Shown here: one piece after another, positions 10,771-21,705 of the stretch | Numbering within the stretch: position 1 is the first letter of the stretch | Layout: every line of letters starts with the position of its first letter | Origin: Lepidodermella squamata | Lineage: Eukaryota > Gastrotricha | Reading direction: 5' to 3' | DNA length: 64,000 bases | Assembly: GCA_047495785.1 (NCBI GenBank) | Contig: JBLDXI010000032.1 | Coordinates: 2,914,001-2,978,000 of the forward strand | Position numbers and translations under genes: made by a program | The notes under the pieces: model-generated | The model's database searches: none | What the model was told of the DNA's origin: nothing | The model's input: only the letters and a program-made list of their open reading frames with translations

Positions 10771-11772
10771 TTTTGGATTTTCCTAAAAATTACACCTGGA
10801 GATAGATCACAATGAGATGAGAATTATGCATATTTTCTTGGAATTTTTGTATTCATAATTTTGAAATTTACCGTCCCGGCAAATGTCAAAAAATGTCAAT
10901 TTCGAAATTTTGCGACCGCTTTTGTCTAACAATAGCGCGGCTTCCCTATTTTGGGGCCCGACGAGCTGTGATTCATTTGAAAGCCAGCAAAAGTTGCTAT
11001 CAGTCGTATCATTTTCATTCATTTTGGAGGAGACAGTTCTCATAGAAATGAGAGAAAAAATTACCTTTTTTAATGCTTTGGTCTAGCCACGCGTTGCTTT
11101 AATAAAAGCACGTTTTTGTTTACTTAGCGGATGGTGACCTTTGCATCGCGAGATTTTGACAACATTTCGATGCTTGGAGCGATGATTTTTTACTGATTTT
11201 CTAGGAATTTTCAAAATATCACCAAGCGGAATTGGCATTATATTTAATGAAAAGCCCAACTACAATCTTTTTCCAGCTACGCCATGTGGGTGTGGCGCAC
11301 GTGCTGTCAACAAAGATTCCAACTCCAAACCTCCAGTTTTTGTGTAGCTGGAGGTTGAGATTTCGTCTCTAAAATTCCTGGAAAATCAGTAAAAAAACAT
11401 CGAAGTTCGCTCCAAGCATCGAAATGTTGACCACGATGGGGCCATTAAAAACCGCTTCAATTTCAATTTAAATGATCATGAAAATTATATTTATTTGTAA
11501 CTGTAAAACCATTTTTCGTCAATAACTCCAGCTAAATGCCTTTAAAAATTTCGAAAAAATAACCAACGTGTTCCTCGTGATTTCCTCTGTCTGGATCCAT
11601 CAACCAAAACCTTGGCAAAATCGAAACCGAACGCAAGTCAGGCTTAACGTAGTCTGGCTTATCGCAACTGTTTACATGTAAAACGCTAGTCCGCGGCACG
11701 AGCCAAGCAAAACGGTCCGGCTAAGCGCAGGTCCGGCTTATGATCGTCCGGCTTAACGCAAAACAACTGTAT
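10771..11772. mobile_element. Insertion splitting repeat copy B, contains a fold-back structure
   Basis: Absent from copy C at the equivalent point. It contains a strong inverted repeat: arms about 11158-11211 and 11372-11431 (CAACATTTCGATGCTTGGAG and its complement at the outer ends). No coding frame is convincing. It is probably one or more non-autonomous elements. Confidence 0.5.
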
Positions 11773-12637
11773 AAGTATTAAAAGAATGGAAATCCGTCTC
11801 CGCAATCTTGAAGACTCGATTTAAATTATTCTCACAGACATCTGCAGAAGAGAAAACACTGAAAATGTTAAAGGATAACAAAAAATGTCCGCAGTGACTC
11901 AACGGCGCCTCAATACTCAGGTTTTGAACCACCCCAGACGGCGAAGTTGTTTCAAATGAAACCTTTATTCACTGGAATGGTCCGAATCCTGCAAACGAAA
12001 AATCAACAGCATACATAGAATCAGCTTTGAACCATCACTTCAAAGGGAAGGCGTGGCACTTATTCAAGAACCGGTCGGAAGAAAGACGGCTGAAATTGCA
12101 TCGCGTCAGCAAAGTTGTTGATCGACTTGCCAAGCAGAAGGGCAAAATCGATAATTTTAATCTCTCTTGTTTTCACATTTTTCATCAAATAAACTGTGTG
12201 AAATGCTCGATCCTTTCCCGCGTGTAATTTATATTCTTAATTGTTCCCATTGTAACGCTGAATTCCTATACTTATTCCGGTTAATTTCAGTTTGGGAAAC
12301 TCCATACCTAATCTTCACACAAGCTTCCCAAAGGAGGCTTCCCGAAGGTTCCCACGATTTGTGAAGTGATCAACGCCAGCTGAAACTAGTTTCCCGATTA
12401 AAAAAAATATTTTCCCAAATCTTCCCGAATATTTGTGCTCAATGGAGAATTGGGAAAACGCGTTTCCCACGAATCTTAAGAACAGATAATCAATGTCTAA
12501 ACCTGAAACATGTCATTTTAGCTCATTTCCAAGTGCTGAGATGTCGCCTTATTACTTGGAATAATGTAATAATTATTCATCTTCCAACTTGGTAGATGAA
12601 TCATTATTACATCATTCCGATTTGAATTTGACAATAT
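11773..12637 (+). repeat. Dispersed repeat, copy B 3' part
   Basis: Nearly identical to copy A over 6479-7150, with the coding remnant NHHFKGKAWHLFKNRSEERR at 12027-12227. It continues into the sequence shared with copy C (12421-12637), which includes a small AT-rich hairpin around TCTTCCAACTTGGTAGA. It ends abruptly at 12637 where a TIR element begins. Confidence 0.7.
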
Positions 12638-12863
12638 CGTTGGCAGCGCAGCAGAAGGAACCCCTAGACTTGTTTATATGACATCAGGCGATAAAAGTTA
12701 ATGCGGTCGAAAACAATTGCCCGATCCATATCCAAATGTTCAGGTATGAATACAGGTATGAATACATGAATACAGGTACATACTGGCAATACAGGTGCAA
12801 TAAAAATGCAGCAATTTAACGTCAACTAACATGCGGAAAGTATATTTTCCCTCCTATTATATA

Positions 12864-13000
12864 ATATACGGAAGACAAGAAGGGTATATGGGTTTATAAT
12901 CGCCTGAAGGATTATATTTCGGCCTGAGGCGCAGCCGAAGGACGAAATATCAGCCTGAAGGCGATATTAAACCCATATAACCTGATTGGCTTCCGTATAT
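12864..13000. repeat. Large imperfect palindrome
   Basis: ATATACGGAAG near 12864 pairs with CTTCCGTATAT near 12990-13000, and pairing continues through ATATGGGTTTA and CGCCTGAAGG toward a centre near 12935 with some mismatches. A cruciform-forming fold-back nested in the TIR element. Confidence 0.65.
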
Positions 13001-13002
13001 GT

Positions 13003-13926
13003 GTGTTATCCGGGTCGTATCGTAACATTTTCAGGGTTACTAGTATTGTATGGTACACTCTTGCTGAATTTCTATTGCTATAATTTAAAATTGAAAAATC
13101 CAACTTAAAAAAATCATAAAATTTGTTGCTTGCCCATTTTATTCTCGCATTCTTCATTTTGCGAGTTTTTGGTTTGTTTTCCACATCGAATTTCCCGCAT
13201 TTCTCGCATGCTCAACAAATTGCTGCTACTGAATCACAAAATTGGGCTGTCGGACGCTAGATCGTTCTGCTCGGTTGGCTTCGGATGGCTATCAATGCGA
13301 CTTTCAAACGACGACCCTTCGACTTTCGAACGAAAGGCTGCTATTTGCCATGGTGTCAGGAATCGCTCGATTTTCGAACCATGCCGTTCTGTATCTTCTT
13401 GCTTTCAATGTCGCAGTCGATGCCCTGTTGCGATTTGGATTCTGGTCTTCGATTTCATCGAAAGCTGGCCGATTGTTGCTTGATGCCCACGACATTCGGG
13501 ACGAATTCTGCTCTTTTGTCGCGAATTTTCGCGAAATTCTGGACGAGTTCTGCCCAATTTTCACGAGCTCATGGCCAAGTGCTGTTCGATGGGGTTGAAT
13601 GCTGCCCGATTTGATACCGATCTCGCGCGTTTTCTTCCGGAGTTCTGCCCAATTTTCACCCCATTTTTGTGATTTTCAATAAAATCGTTTTGAAGTGTTG
13701 CTTGAACTTTTTCGGGTTTCTCTTGTGTGTTTGACAAGTGGGGTTTTTGGTGATATTTTCTGGACAAGCGGGCATTTTTTGATATAAAAATATCAAAAAA
13801 TCCCTGCCTGTTTAGAAAATATTAAAAAATCCCTGCTTGGAAGAAGGTTTTATGAGTTTATGAGCTTGGAAGTGGTCTTAATTCGGCCATTAAGAAGGCA
13901 TATTTTACGATACGATCCGGATAACG
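13003..13926. repeat. Inverted repeat pair, possible nested element
   Basis: GTTATCCGGGTCGTATCGTA at about 13006-13025 and its near reverse complement (TACGATACGATCCGGATAAC) at about 13904-13924 face each other 0.9 kb apart. Together with the adjoining palindrome they look like ends of another small transposon inside the 12638-14606 insert. Contents are non-coding. Confidence 0.55.
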
Positions 13927-14813
13927 TGTCATATAATACGAAGTGCATACCAATGTTATAATGATAAAAAATGATAACATAAGAAGTTGAAGTTGAATTA
14001 AGTTGAATAAAACGACCTTTAACAAGTGAAAAATGGGGTTTTGCGTATTTTCTGTAGTGTGTTCTGTAGTGCGACTTTAGGTAGGACGATTTCTACATTT
14101 TCTCACTTGATTTGATTTTCTTGACGATTTTGAATTAAAAAAGAAATAAGACCCCTGGGTCCCATCCTTCTCAAAGACGCGAGATCCCGAAGTTTCGCCG
14201 AATCGGCTTATCGATTTCGACTGACGTGCATTACTTTGATTCCATCAAAATCTTGGAGCGGCTGCAAAATCTCAGGATGTCAAAGATTTCACCAAACCCC
14301 ACTTTTCACTTGTCAGCGGTCAATGCTTTGTTGATGATTAATCATTGAATTATACGGATTCATGGCAATAAATTTTACTGCAGTCTATGATGATAAGAAA
14401 TCTACTTAGTCTATAATGCACACGTTTCTTCAACAAGTTGTGATTGTGGAAAGCGGAAAGCGTCTTGCCCGCGTGTATAGTGAAAGTTTTTTGAATAAAC
14501 AAAATATAAAAAATTAGTTCTGACTGGGTAACACGACGTCGTTGGCGGTAAAATTGACAATAAAATAAAACAAGCCTAGAGGTTCCTTCTGCCGTGCTGC
14601 CAACGAATGGTTGAATCCCTTGTCGCGGCGTTTCACAGCATACTGATGACTCTCATTTTCGTCAACGCCCGTTTTTCTCCCCATATGTACATGTTTACAG
14701 ACATTCGTGTCAGGTTTTCTCCATCGCGACAGATTTAATATTAATAGAATTTAGCATTGCCTACACATGCTATATATTACGCCTCGTTTTTCGTAACTAT
14801 ATCTTTGAAAAAA

Positions 14814-15674
14814 ATGATTACTTCTAAAATAATCATTGCTTCTGCGATCCTAGCTATTATTCCTGCTACAGATGCATTGCGATGCTATACAGGAGAGTCA
14901 AAAACTTCGAGCCTGCCTTATGGTTCTTCTTCCTCCACTTTCCCGTCAACTGGTTTCCTGTGTGCAAAGGCCTTCATTCAAGTCGATGTTCAAGCATCGT
15001 CCGGGTTGAGAATTTCACAAATTTCCTACGTTTGGAACGCAACTGACGTCAGCACCGTGCCAAACGCGCCAGATTGTGACGGAATTTACGAAACTTCAGT
15101 TGCAACTAGCGAAGCCGGCATTGTTGGTAAGGGCTACACGCGAATATGCTTCTGCTGTGGGGATAACTGCAACGACGCGCGGATGGACCAGCGCTGCAAC
15201 GACCCACCGGTGTTCACGCATCAATGTAAGAGTTACGTATCAACTGGCGCCTCGATGTCGCCAAAATTGCCGTCCTACAAAGCGATTGATGTCGACTGTA
15301 CAAAGACACAGCTTTGCATCAAGGCCTACGGCGGTGTTTCTGCGAATTACAGTGCAGCCTTAAGGGAACCTGCCCCAATGTACGTGTGGGGTTGTAGCAC
15401 GTTGGGCAATATTACCTGTGGGACGAATATTGCGAAGCGGGCAGACAGCCGTGGCTATTCGTCAGAAACTACTTGCACGTGCTGCGGTAATTTGTGCAAT
15501 GACGCGCGAATGGACTCGGCACTTGCAAACAAGGTAGATTGCGGAGCATATGCTGCAACATCTGCTGCAACATCACCAACGTCAGATCGAGCTGCAAAAT
15601 CTTTTTCGTCCCATGTCTCATGGTCATTGATTGCAACAGCTCTTCTGATTTTGTCTATTCAATTCGGAATTTGA
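14814..15674 (+). CDS. Two-domain LU (Ly6/uPAR) GPI-anchored surface protein, paralogue 2
   Basis: Single exon, 286 aa from ATG 14814. It has a signal peptide ending ATDA before LRCY, and two LU domains with CCGDNCNDARMD and CCGNLCNDARMD. A short linker without the Thr stalk of paralogue 1 leads to a hydrophobic GPI tail (SLIATALLILSIQFGI). It is close to paralogue 3 (both read DCGAYAATSAATSPTSDRAA after domain 2). Both domains keep their Cys pattern, so the gene looks functional. Its upstream flank has been separated from its duplicated block by the TIR insertion ending at 14606, leaving about 207 bp of the original upstream sequence. Confidence 0.82.
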   Translation: MITSKIIIASAILAIIPATDALRCYTGESKTSSLPYGSSSSTFPSTGFLCAKAFIQVDVQASSGLRISQISYVWNATDVSTVPNAPDCDGIYETSVATSEAGIVGKGYTRICFCCGDNCNDARMDQRCNDPPVFTHQCKSYVSTGASMSPKLPSYKAIDVDCTKTQLCIKAYGGVSANYSAALREPAPMYVWGCSTLGNITCGTNIAKRADSRGYSSETTCTCCGNLCNDARMDSALANKVDCGAYAATSAATSPTSDRAAKSFSSHVSWSLIATALLILSIQFGI

Positions 15675-16796
15675 AAATACATAACACCATGGAAATAAAT
15701 ATATTCTCTTGATTTTTTTATCACTATCATTCATAAACATGGTCTATCGAACCATCGCTAAATTGAACGTATGACCTATTTATTTATTTATTTATTTATT
15801 TATGAGCCATACATCCAGGTGACGTCGTTGGAAAGCTCAGCTGAAATAGAAATGAGTTTGGGAAAATTCTGTACAAAATGTTTCGTGAAAATGCTCAAGT
15901 TCAACAACAAAGAAATAAAGATGATGATTGTTAGTTTGTAGGATCAGTATAAAAATAATATAACAATATAGAAGCTTGCCTTAAGGTTTCAGGCGACGGT
16001 GCTCGAGTTGAGTTCTTTTTGTTGTAATATTAGAATCAAAACTCGGTGTTCTAACATATACTAGGCCAAGTATATGTTAGGACTATATGTAATTATAAGT
16101 TTACATAATTTTACATATTGGACAGTTGATTTTCACATATATTGGACACTAGATTTTTTAAGGAGGAGCACATATTGGTCAGTTGTCTATTGTTCAGACC
16201 CGTAAAACTCATGAAACCCAAGAAACCTGAGGAACCCAAAATAGCTTTATTATTCAAAATCAAACAATCTCTTGGAAAAGCTGGGGGGCTTGGGGCTCGA
16301 AAATCTGGCAGCATTCACCCCTGATACCGAGAAAATCGAGCAGCATTCGGCCCCAATTTCGAGAAAATCGAGCAGCATTCGGCCACAATTTCGAGAAAAT
16401 CGAGCAGCATTCGGCCACAATTCAGTGAAAATCGAGCAGCAGTCAGCTCCGATGTCGATAAAACCCAGAACTCCACCGGGACAATTGCGAAATCCGAGCA
16501 GCAGTCGCCCTCAATATTGAGAAAATCGCGCAGCATTCCTCTTGGATCCTGGAAATTGTCAAAACGGCGCCGTATTCGTCTTGCATTTCGTACCATTCCA
16601 TCAGCCTTCGTTCCTGGCTCGAACTGGTTCGACGACACGCTTCCTCGTACGGGATCGAAACCTTGATTGAGCTTGAGATCGACAATAACCAGATCGGCGA
16701 ACTAGTTGCCATGAGCCGAATTCACTCGCCTGGCTGATTTGATGAGCCGACAGTTCAAATAGCTCGAGCCATTGTGCGATTCTTTATCGTAGCAGC
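15675..16796. other. Spacer with a microsatellite and a 32-bp minisatellite
   Basis: Homology to the Ly6 3' flanks ends near 15775. A (TTTA)n microsatellite of about 7 units follows at 15778-15803. 15810-16300 holds nothing I can support. 16310-16550 is the minisatellite listed separately. 16560-16796 is unique and is the left flank of the big transposon. Confidence 0.5.
16320..16545. repeat. 32-bp tandem minisatellite
   Basis: About six decaying units of period 32, core GAGAAAATCGAGCAGCATTC followed by GGCCNCAATTTC, best preserved at 16328-16430 and diverging to 16545. The same words in reverse complement (TTCTGCCCAATTTTC) recur at 13540-13660 inside the TIR element, so the two sequences are related. 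Confidence 0.75.
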
Positions 16797-16798
16797 GT
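16797..16798. repeat. Target-site duplication GT, left of copy I
   Basis: GT immediately before CATGCTGTCGG at 16799. The matching GT is at 35680-35681, directly after CCGACAGCATG. Confidence 0.7.
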
Positions 16799-17047
16799 CA
16801 TGCTGTCGGCAGCGTCATCGGTGCCCATATTGCAAGCCGAAAATCCGCAACGACTGTCACGTTTATTTTTAATTGTTTATTAAATATATTATATTAAATA
16901 ATAATATTGTTAATCGGAATACAATGAAAATATTAAATAGCAACCCCTTCAACGTTCAACACGTTGCTAGGGGGCTCGGATGCGGTTTTTTTTCCCTAAA
17001 GCGGCAGCTGCTTCTAACCACTTGACGTCGTTATTCGCGCCAATCTG
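16799..17047 (+). repeat. Left terminal inverted repeat, copy I
   Basis: Matches the reverse complement of 35435-35679 until AATCTG, apart from a few small indels (an ACAC in place of AC near 16962, extra Ts near 16986). AT-rich centre, GC-rich ends. Non-coding. Confidence 0.85.
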
Positions 17048-17370
17048 AATATCCCTGTATTGTGACTGCTGATAGCATTGCTTTCGCTTTGCTTAAGGAA
17101 TGACTAATTATGTTGATATACCTCGCCCTGCTGTTACGCTAGTTTCGCCAGTTCAGAGTTAGTTCTGCCATGAAGCATTTTCTTATCGGATGGTTGCTTA
17201 TAGGTGTTACAAATTAATCACAGATCAAAGTTAATCACAGAACCATACATGATGCATTTCAAGCGGGCATGATGTGTTTACCTCTTTGTTTCAACTTTTT
17301 AAATGTATCTCTAGATTTTTACTTGATGTCAAATCACAGTCTTGGGTCGGCAGGTTTGTTGAAGAAGTTA

Positions 17371-20032
17371 ATGCTTCCAACTGCAACTACTGACGATGCA
17401 AGTACCCCTCGTGTTCTTGGAGGTTTCCTTCGATTTCTTTGAAAAAAACTGTGAGTCTCCTTCCTATATTATTTTTCAGTCCTCAATGGTGCCTCTGCGA
17501 TTCGGAGATCTCCTATGTTGCCTCTTTCGCCTTTGGTTTTGTCTATTGTCTCTACTCCGAAAGCTGTATTGTCGCCGTATATCGGTATTCTTGCCATCGA
17601 TAAAAAAATAGTTGCAATTTACAACTTTATTTCTTACTGGTATTAGCAAACTCTGCTAGTTCAGTTTTGACTGCAGTCACACCGCCTAGAATCGCCCCCA
17701 AGCGGTCGTTAGGCGCAGAAGCTGCTCCTCCTATTGGGCTAACACCGGCTAAAACCGTCCCCAAGCGATTGCTAGAAGGGAAAGCTTTGGAAGACTACAA
17801 AACAATCCGTTCATTAGGTGAGCATTTTATCTATTATGCCAGAATTTCCCTAATAATTGATTCTCAGAAGCTCAACTTGCTGCTACCAAGAGCAATCTTG
17901 ACGAATGTCGCCGTGAGAGGGACATTTTTAAGACTTTTGTACCTCAAGGATTGGCCCTCAACGTCAAGGAACAAAATCCATTAGCTTTATTGAGTCGCCA
18001 AAAACGATGCGATCGGCACAAAGGGCAGCTAATCAAGCCCTTGAATGCGCTGTTCGGGAGACTATCGAGCTTCGGTAGTTTCTATCCTGTCACCTCCCTG
18101 TCTGTACAAGTTAGTTTTTTAATTATTGCTCAGAATTCATCTACACCTCACTCGTTGTCTAGGTGAACTTTAGCCATGGTGTTGCTGCAAAGAAAATTTG
18201 GGTTGGTGACGATGAGGCTAGGAAAACAGCCCTTAGAAGGTAAGATTTAAACTATTGCTAGCAATTAGTAGCAACTGATGACTTGTTTTAATCTAGTCTC
18301 GTGCGAGATTACTCCACGAAGTATTGGTCCATGAGGACGGTGTTTAAAATACTAAAAACCTCAACATATCAAATAACTCAGCGCGAATTCGAACAAGAAA
18401 AGAAAATCCTAGCAAACATCCTGCCCATCCAGGTTGTTGTCGTTCCGGAGGGTAAAGACGTGACCAGTGCTGCTTTCGTGCTTCCTAGTCGTCAGATACC
18501 TTACCTTTTTCGCAATGGAATCGTTCCGAAGCCCGTGGCTCCAACTGTCAACATCCGTATTCAAGGCAAATACATTTTAAACTGAAATTTCCAATATTTA
18601 TTTTTATTTCTTTTCTAGGCGATGGTACGATTTTCCGGACGGGCAAATTTCCTCATTACCGACTCAATTACGGCTTTTTTCATCAGAAAGTCGCCGTCTC
18701 AACTGTAACCGAATACACTGCGGGCGTGTTTTTCGGCAAGGAATCGCGAGAAAACCTGGAATATTTATTGCCAGTATTCGATGATTTTAACGAGCTGAAA
18801 GTTACAGGCCTCACACTTGATGATGGTGTCAAATTAGATGTTACACTGTAAGTTGCCTCAGGCTTTTTCCAGAAGTCATTTATTTCAATATTCTTTAAAT
18901 ATAGTTCCATTTGCGCTGATCTACCGGCTATTGGCAAGCTGGTTGGAACTAGCCACACCGACGCGCTTGGCTGCCCATGTTGCGTCTTCAATTTTGTTGA
19001 CGACGCAAAGCCTTTGAATGTTCTCATCGACGAAAACGATCGCAAGCCGAAGCGCGATCTGCCTTCCAGCCTCGTTAAAATCGACGCTGACGACATTTAC
19101 TGGTGCTCTCTTCACTGTGCCTTGCGTATCGCGTTCCTTGTTCTTCGAGCGGTAAGATCGTCATATCTATTCTCATTGCTCTTATTATATTTTATTTTTT
19201 TTTATAGTTTTTTCTGTTTATGAAGGAGTCCGTGGTGGATTATGAGCTACGCATCTCCCAACTCGTCCAAAGTTACGACCGAAAGGCAGTTGTCAGCTTT
19301 GAAAAGAGCGAGGTGAAAATCAGCAACATGAATCACCACACGCTTTTCAAGCTGCTATTCGATGCTGACGAACTGTGGTCGCCGATGTCGGTCTGCAGGG
19401 GTGGTTGGGAAGTCGATTACGTCCTGAAGCAGCATCGCGGCTCGAAACCATTTAGCGACTTCCTCGCGCAAAAGCAGATTTCCGCCAAGTCTCTCACTCG
19501 CAAGGAGCTTGCTAGCGCAGCCGTTGACCACGGCTTTTTGGTCGAAGGGTCCCCGATTCAGGCCAAGTTGGTCCAGTTCGCTGAAGCCAAGAAGCTCTAC
19601 AAAAAGCTATTCGCTCTAATTCGCTGTAAAGATCAGTCTATTCCGATTCCCGATTCCGACGCAGATTTTCACGCTTTCGCGAACCTCGTCCGTCGGCTTT
19701 CGGGATGCTATACCCCCTACCTTCACATATTTCAATTCCACACTTGGGATAGACTTGAACGTCTTCGCCTCGCTGGAACCTATCTTGCCGCCATTTCGGG
19801 TGAAAATGTCGAAATCCTGCACAAGATCGGGAAAGAACAGCTTGCGCATCAAGTCTGTCTTATAGGCGGTCATGAGAGTCAGCAGATTATGGAATTGTGC
19901 AATGTCCGTTTGGCCTCGGATATTGGTGCGAATAATGCTTACATCGAATCTCAGCCAACTGTAGTTACATCAGCTGTCAACTTCAGCGATTCTAATGATT
20001 TCGAGCCATTCGATTTCACGTGCGATTGTTGA
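17371..20032 (+). CDS. Transposase-like protein of the large TIR element (copy I)
   Basis: Nine exons: 17371-17422, 17480-17576, 17660-17817, 17868-18109, 18163-18239, 18297-18565, 18619-18847, 18905-19151, 19208-20032; 2196 nt, 731 aa. The N-terminus (1-100) is Pro/Ser-rich. The core has a hydrophobic strand ending in Asp (ICADLPAIGKLVG, D about 380), a zinc-knuckle-like CPCC (398-401) after LG, and DADDIYWCSLHCALRIAF (435-452). This order, D...G...PCxxC...D/H-LHxxLR, resembles uncharacterised DDE-type transposase-like proteins of invertebrates; the third acidic residue is not assigned. Exon 6 ends AAG and needs a GC-AG intron (18566-18618). The start codon is the least certain part. Inferred to mobilise the element. 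Confidence 0.68.
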
Positions 20033-21267
20033 TTTTTCTTATTTCAATACGACTAATATTTTGAGTATTAATCTGAGTCTTTCAATGGATGTTTTGCATG
20101 GCTTTGTTGACTAAAAATGAGTATTCGTTCATTACTTTCATTTTTCGATGGCGATCTCGTTGTAGTTATAATTCGCAAAAAATCTTGTTTTCAATCTTGA
20201 CTGAATGATAATTATTTGTGGTCTTAGCTAGTCCCACTAATCGATGGGCAATATATTTGTTTAATGCCGCCTTAATAATTGCTTGTATTACTGATTAGAG
20301 GATACGTCTCTGAAAATACGTTTTTCAAATAGGAATAATTGTGGTTTCATATATTCATTTTGTATAAAATTGACTACGCCGCTTTTCAATCAACACTATG
20401 TCTCAGCCGATTAATTCCTCTTTTCTTCGTGACTATTGATCGTTCCATATGTTGTTAACCCGTGCAAACCGACATCGGTGATCAGTTCATCATCATCGAA
20501 TAGCTGTTTGAAAATCGTGTGTTTTATTCTATTTTAATTATCACGTTCTGAGACGTCAACCGCCTTAATGATTTGGGGTCTTACCCAGTCCTACCGGTAT
20601 TTCGATAATTCTCCACCTTAAATAATTACAAAAATTATAATTATATTATTGGAAAAATCTATCCGGTGGAATGTCGGTTTTATGGCCATATAAAACCGCC
20701 TTGATATTGTTTAATAATGTATATTTTCTTCTCTGAGTTCGTTTTTTATAACGAAATCTCGTGCTTGATTAATATGGCGAATTCATTATTTTATTATCAT
20801 CGGCTGGTTTCATTGATATACGCTTTCCGATTTTCGATGAATTCGTATTAATTTAGCTCGACTTTCGTTTTCAGCTATCTCAATATTTTTTGTGATATTA
20901 TTCGATAATTTCAAAGTTTTACGCCGATAATGTATAGCGGTATACAAAGCCACCTTAATAATATTTATGAGCTCCTAATTGGAATTATCTCCTGATTTGC
21001 TATAAAATAGCATCCTCTCATTGAAACTCAGCTCTTTCTAAGCCGTTCTGTTATCTCTGCACCGACCTATTAATGGTATTGTTCGATCTTCCGAGCTAAA
21101 AATCTTCACTAATTTGCCATTCGGTAATAAATAAACAGGAAACAAATAAAAAGCATGCCATGCGTGTGTTTTATTACGTGTTAAAAATTGCGATTGTACA
21201 ATATTGCGTTGAAGCAGCCATCATTCATTAGACAAAAAGCAACGAGAAAATCGGACAATTAAATGTA
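20033..21267. other. Non-coding centre of the element with recurring CCTTAA-type motifs
   Basis: 1.2 kb without a usable ORF, identical in layout in copy II. It carries repeated words: [AG]CC[AG]CCTTAAT-like motifs at about 20268, 20568, 20620 and 20950 (and CCGCCTTGAT at 20697), and two related blocks with GTCTTA...AGTCC at about 20221 and 20579. It lies between convergent 3' ends (731-aa gene on plus, 126-aa gene on minus), so a regulatory or structural-RNA role is possible but unproven. Confidence 0.5.
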
Positions 21268-21705
21268 TCACTTCTTGAACAAGCGCTTAGGTTTCGGCGC
21301 TGGTTGTATTTTGCCCAGCCTCGAACAAAAGAGCCGAAATAAGATCCGGCGTTCCTGCTTGGCAGCACTGCTGTTGCGATCGTGATCGGGGTAAAGTCGG
21401 TATCGATTGCTCATAAGCACGCGAGGCTCGAGATCGAAATAGGCCGCCACCTCCTCGTCGGTTGTAGGTGTTGTAGGGTGGATACGATTATCAGGATGCT
21501 AAAATATAATATAACATAGAGCCAAATAACAAAAATGAAATTAGACTAAAATTACCTCTTCAGCGGTTTTGCTTGGCGTCGTCTTCTGACGATCAGCCAC
21601 GATTCGGGGTTGACGCCGTTGTTTCGGGGTACTGGGAGTAGCCTTAACTTTTCGCTCCATGATATCTACCTTACGACAGGGGCGCTTATGACTTGTTGAT
21701 GACAT
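21268..21705 (-). CDS. Small basic protein of the large TIR element (copy I)
   Basis: Two exons, 21705-21556 and 21498-21268, 381 nt, 126 aa, with a standard intron (GTAATT...TTTTAG) that sums to whole codons. Strongly basic: the N-terminus is MSSTSHKRPCRK..., the middle SKTAEEHPDNRIHPTTPTTDEE is acidic/Pro-Thr, the end is PKPKRLFKK. No recognised domain. Basic clusters at both ends suggest a nuclear, DNA-binding accessory role (inference). Intact in both copies with one substitution noticed (GTTGACGCC here, GTTGTCGCC in copy II). Confidence 0.6.

Larger units (their letters stand above)
12638..14606. mobile_element. Non-autonomous TIR element interrupting the Ly6 duplication
   Basis: Copies A and C read straight through from GAATTTTACAACATGGTTGA. 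In copy B, 1969 bp lie between GAATTTGACAATA and ATGGTTGA. The insert starts TCGTTGGCAGC and ends GCTGCCAACGA, with imperfect inverted ends of about 37 bp (12638-12676 and 14569-14606). The target duplication is unclear (1-2 bp at most). No intact transposase; overlapping three-frame ORFs at 13130-13614 come from repeat-like sequence. Further inverted repeats are nested inside (12864-13000; 13003-13024 with 13904-13926). Confidence 0.75.

Noticed and set aside
13130-13614. Overlapping ORFs in three frames on both strands (up to 118 aa)
   Set aside because: Produced by repetitive GC-rich sequence (TTCTGCCCAATTTTC-type words), no domain or signal; inside a non-autonomous element.
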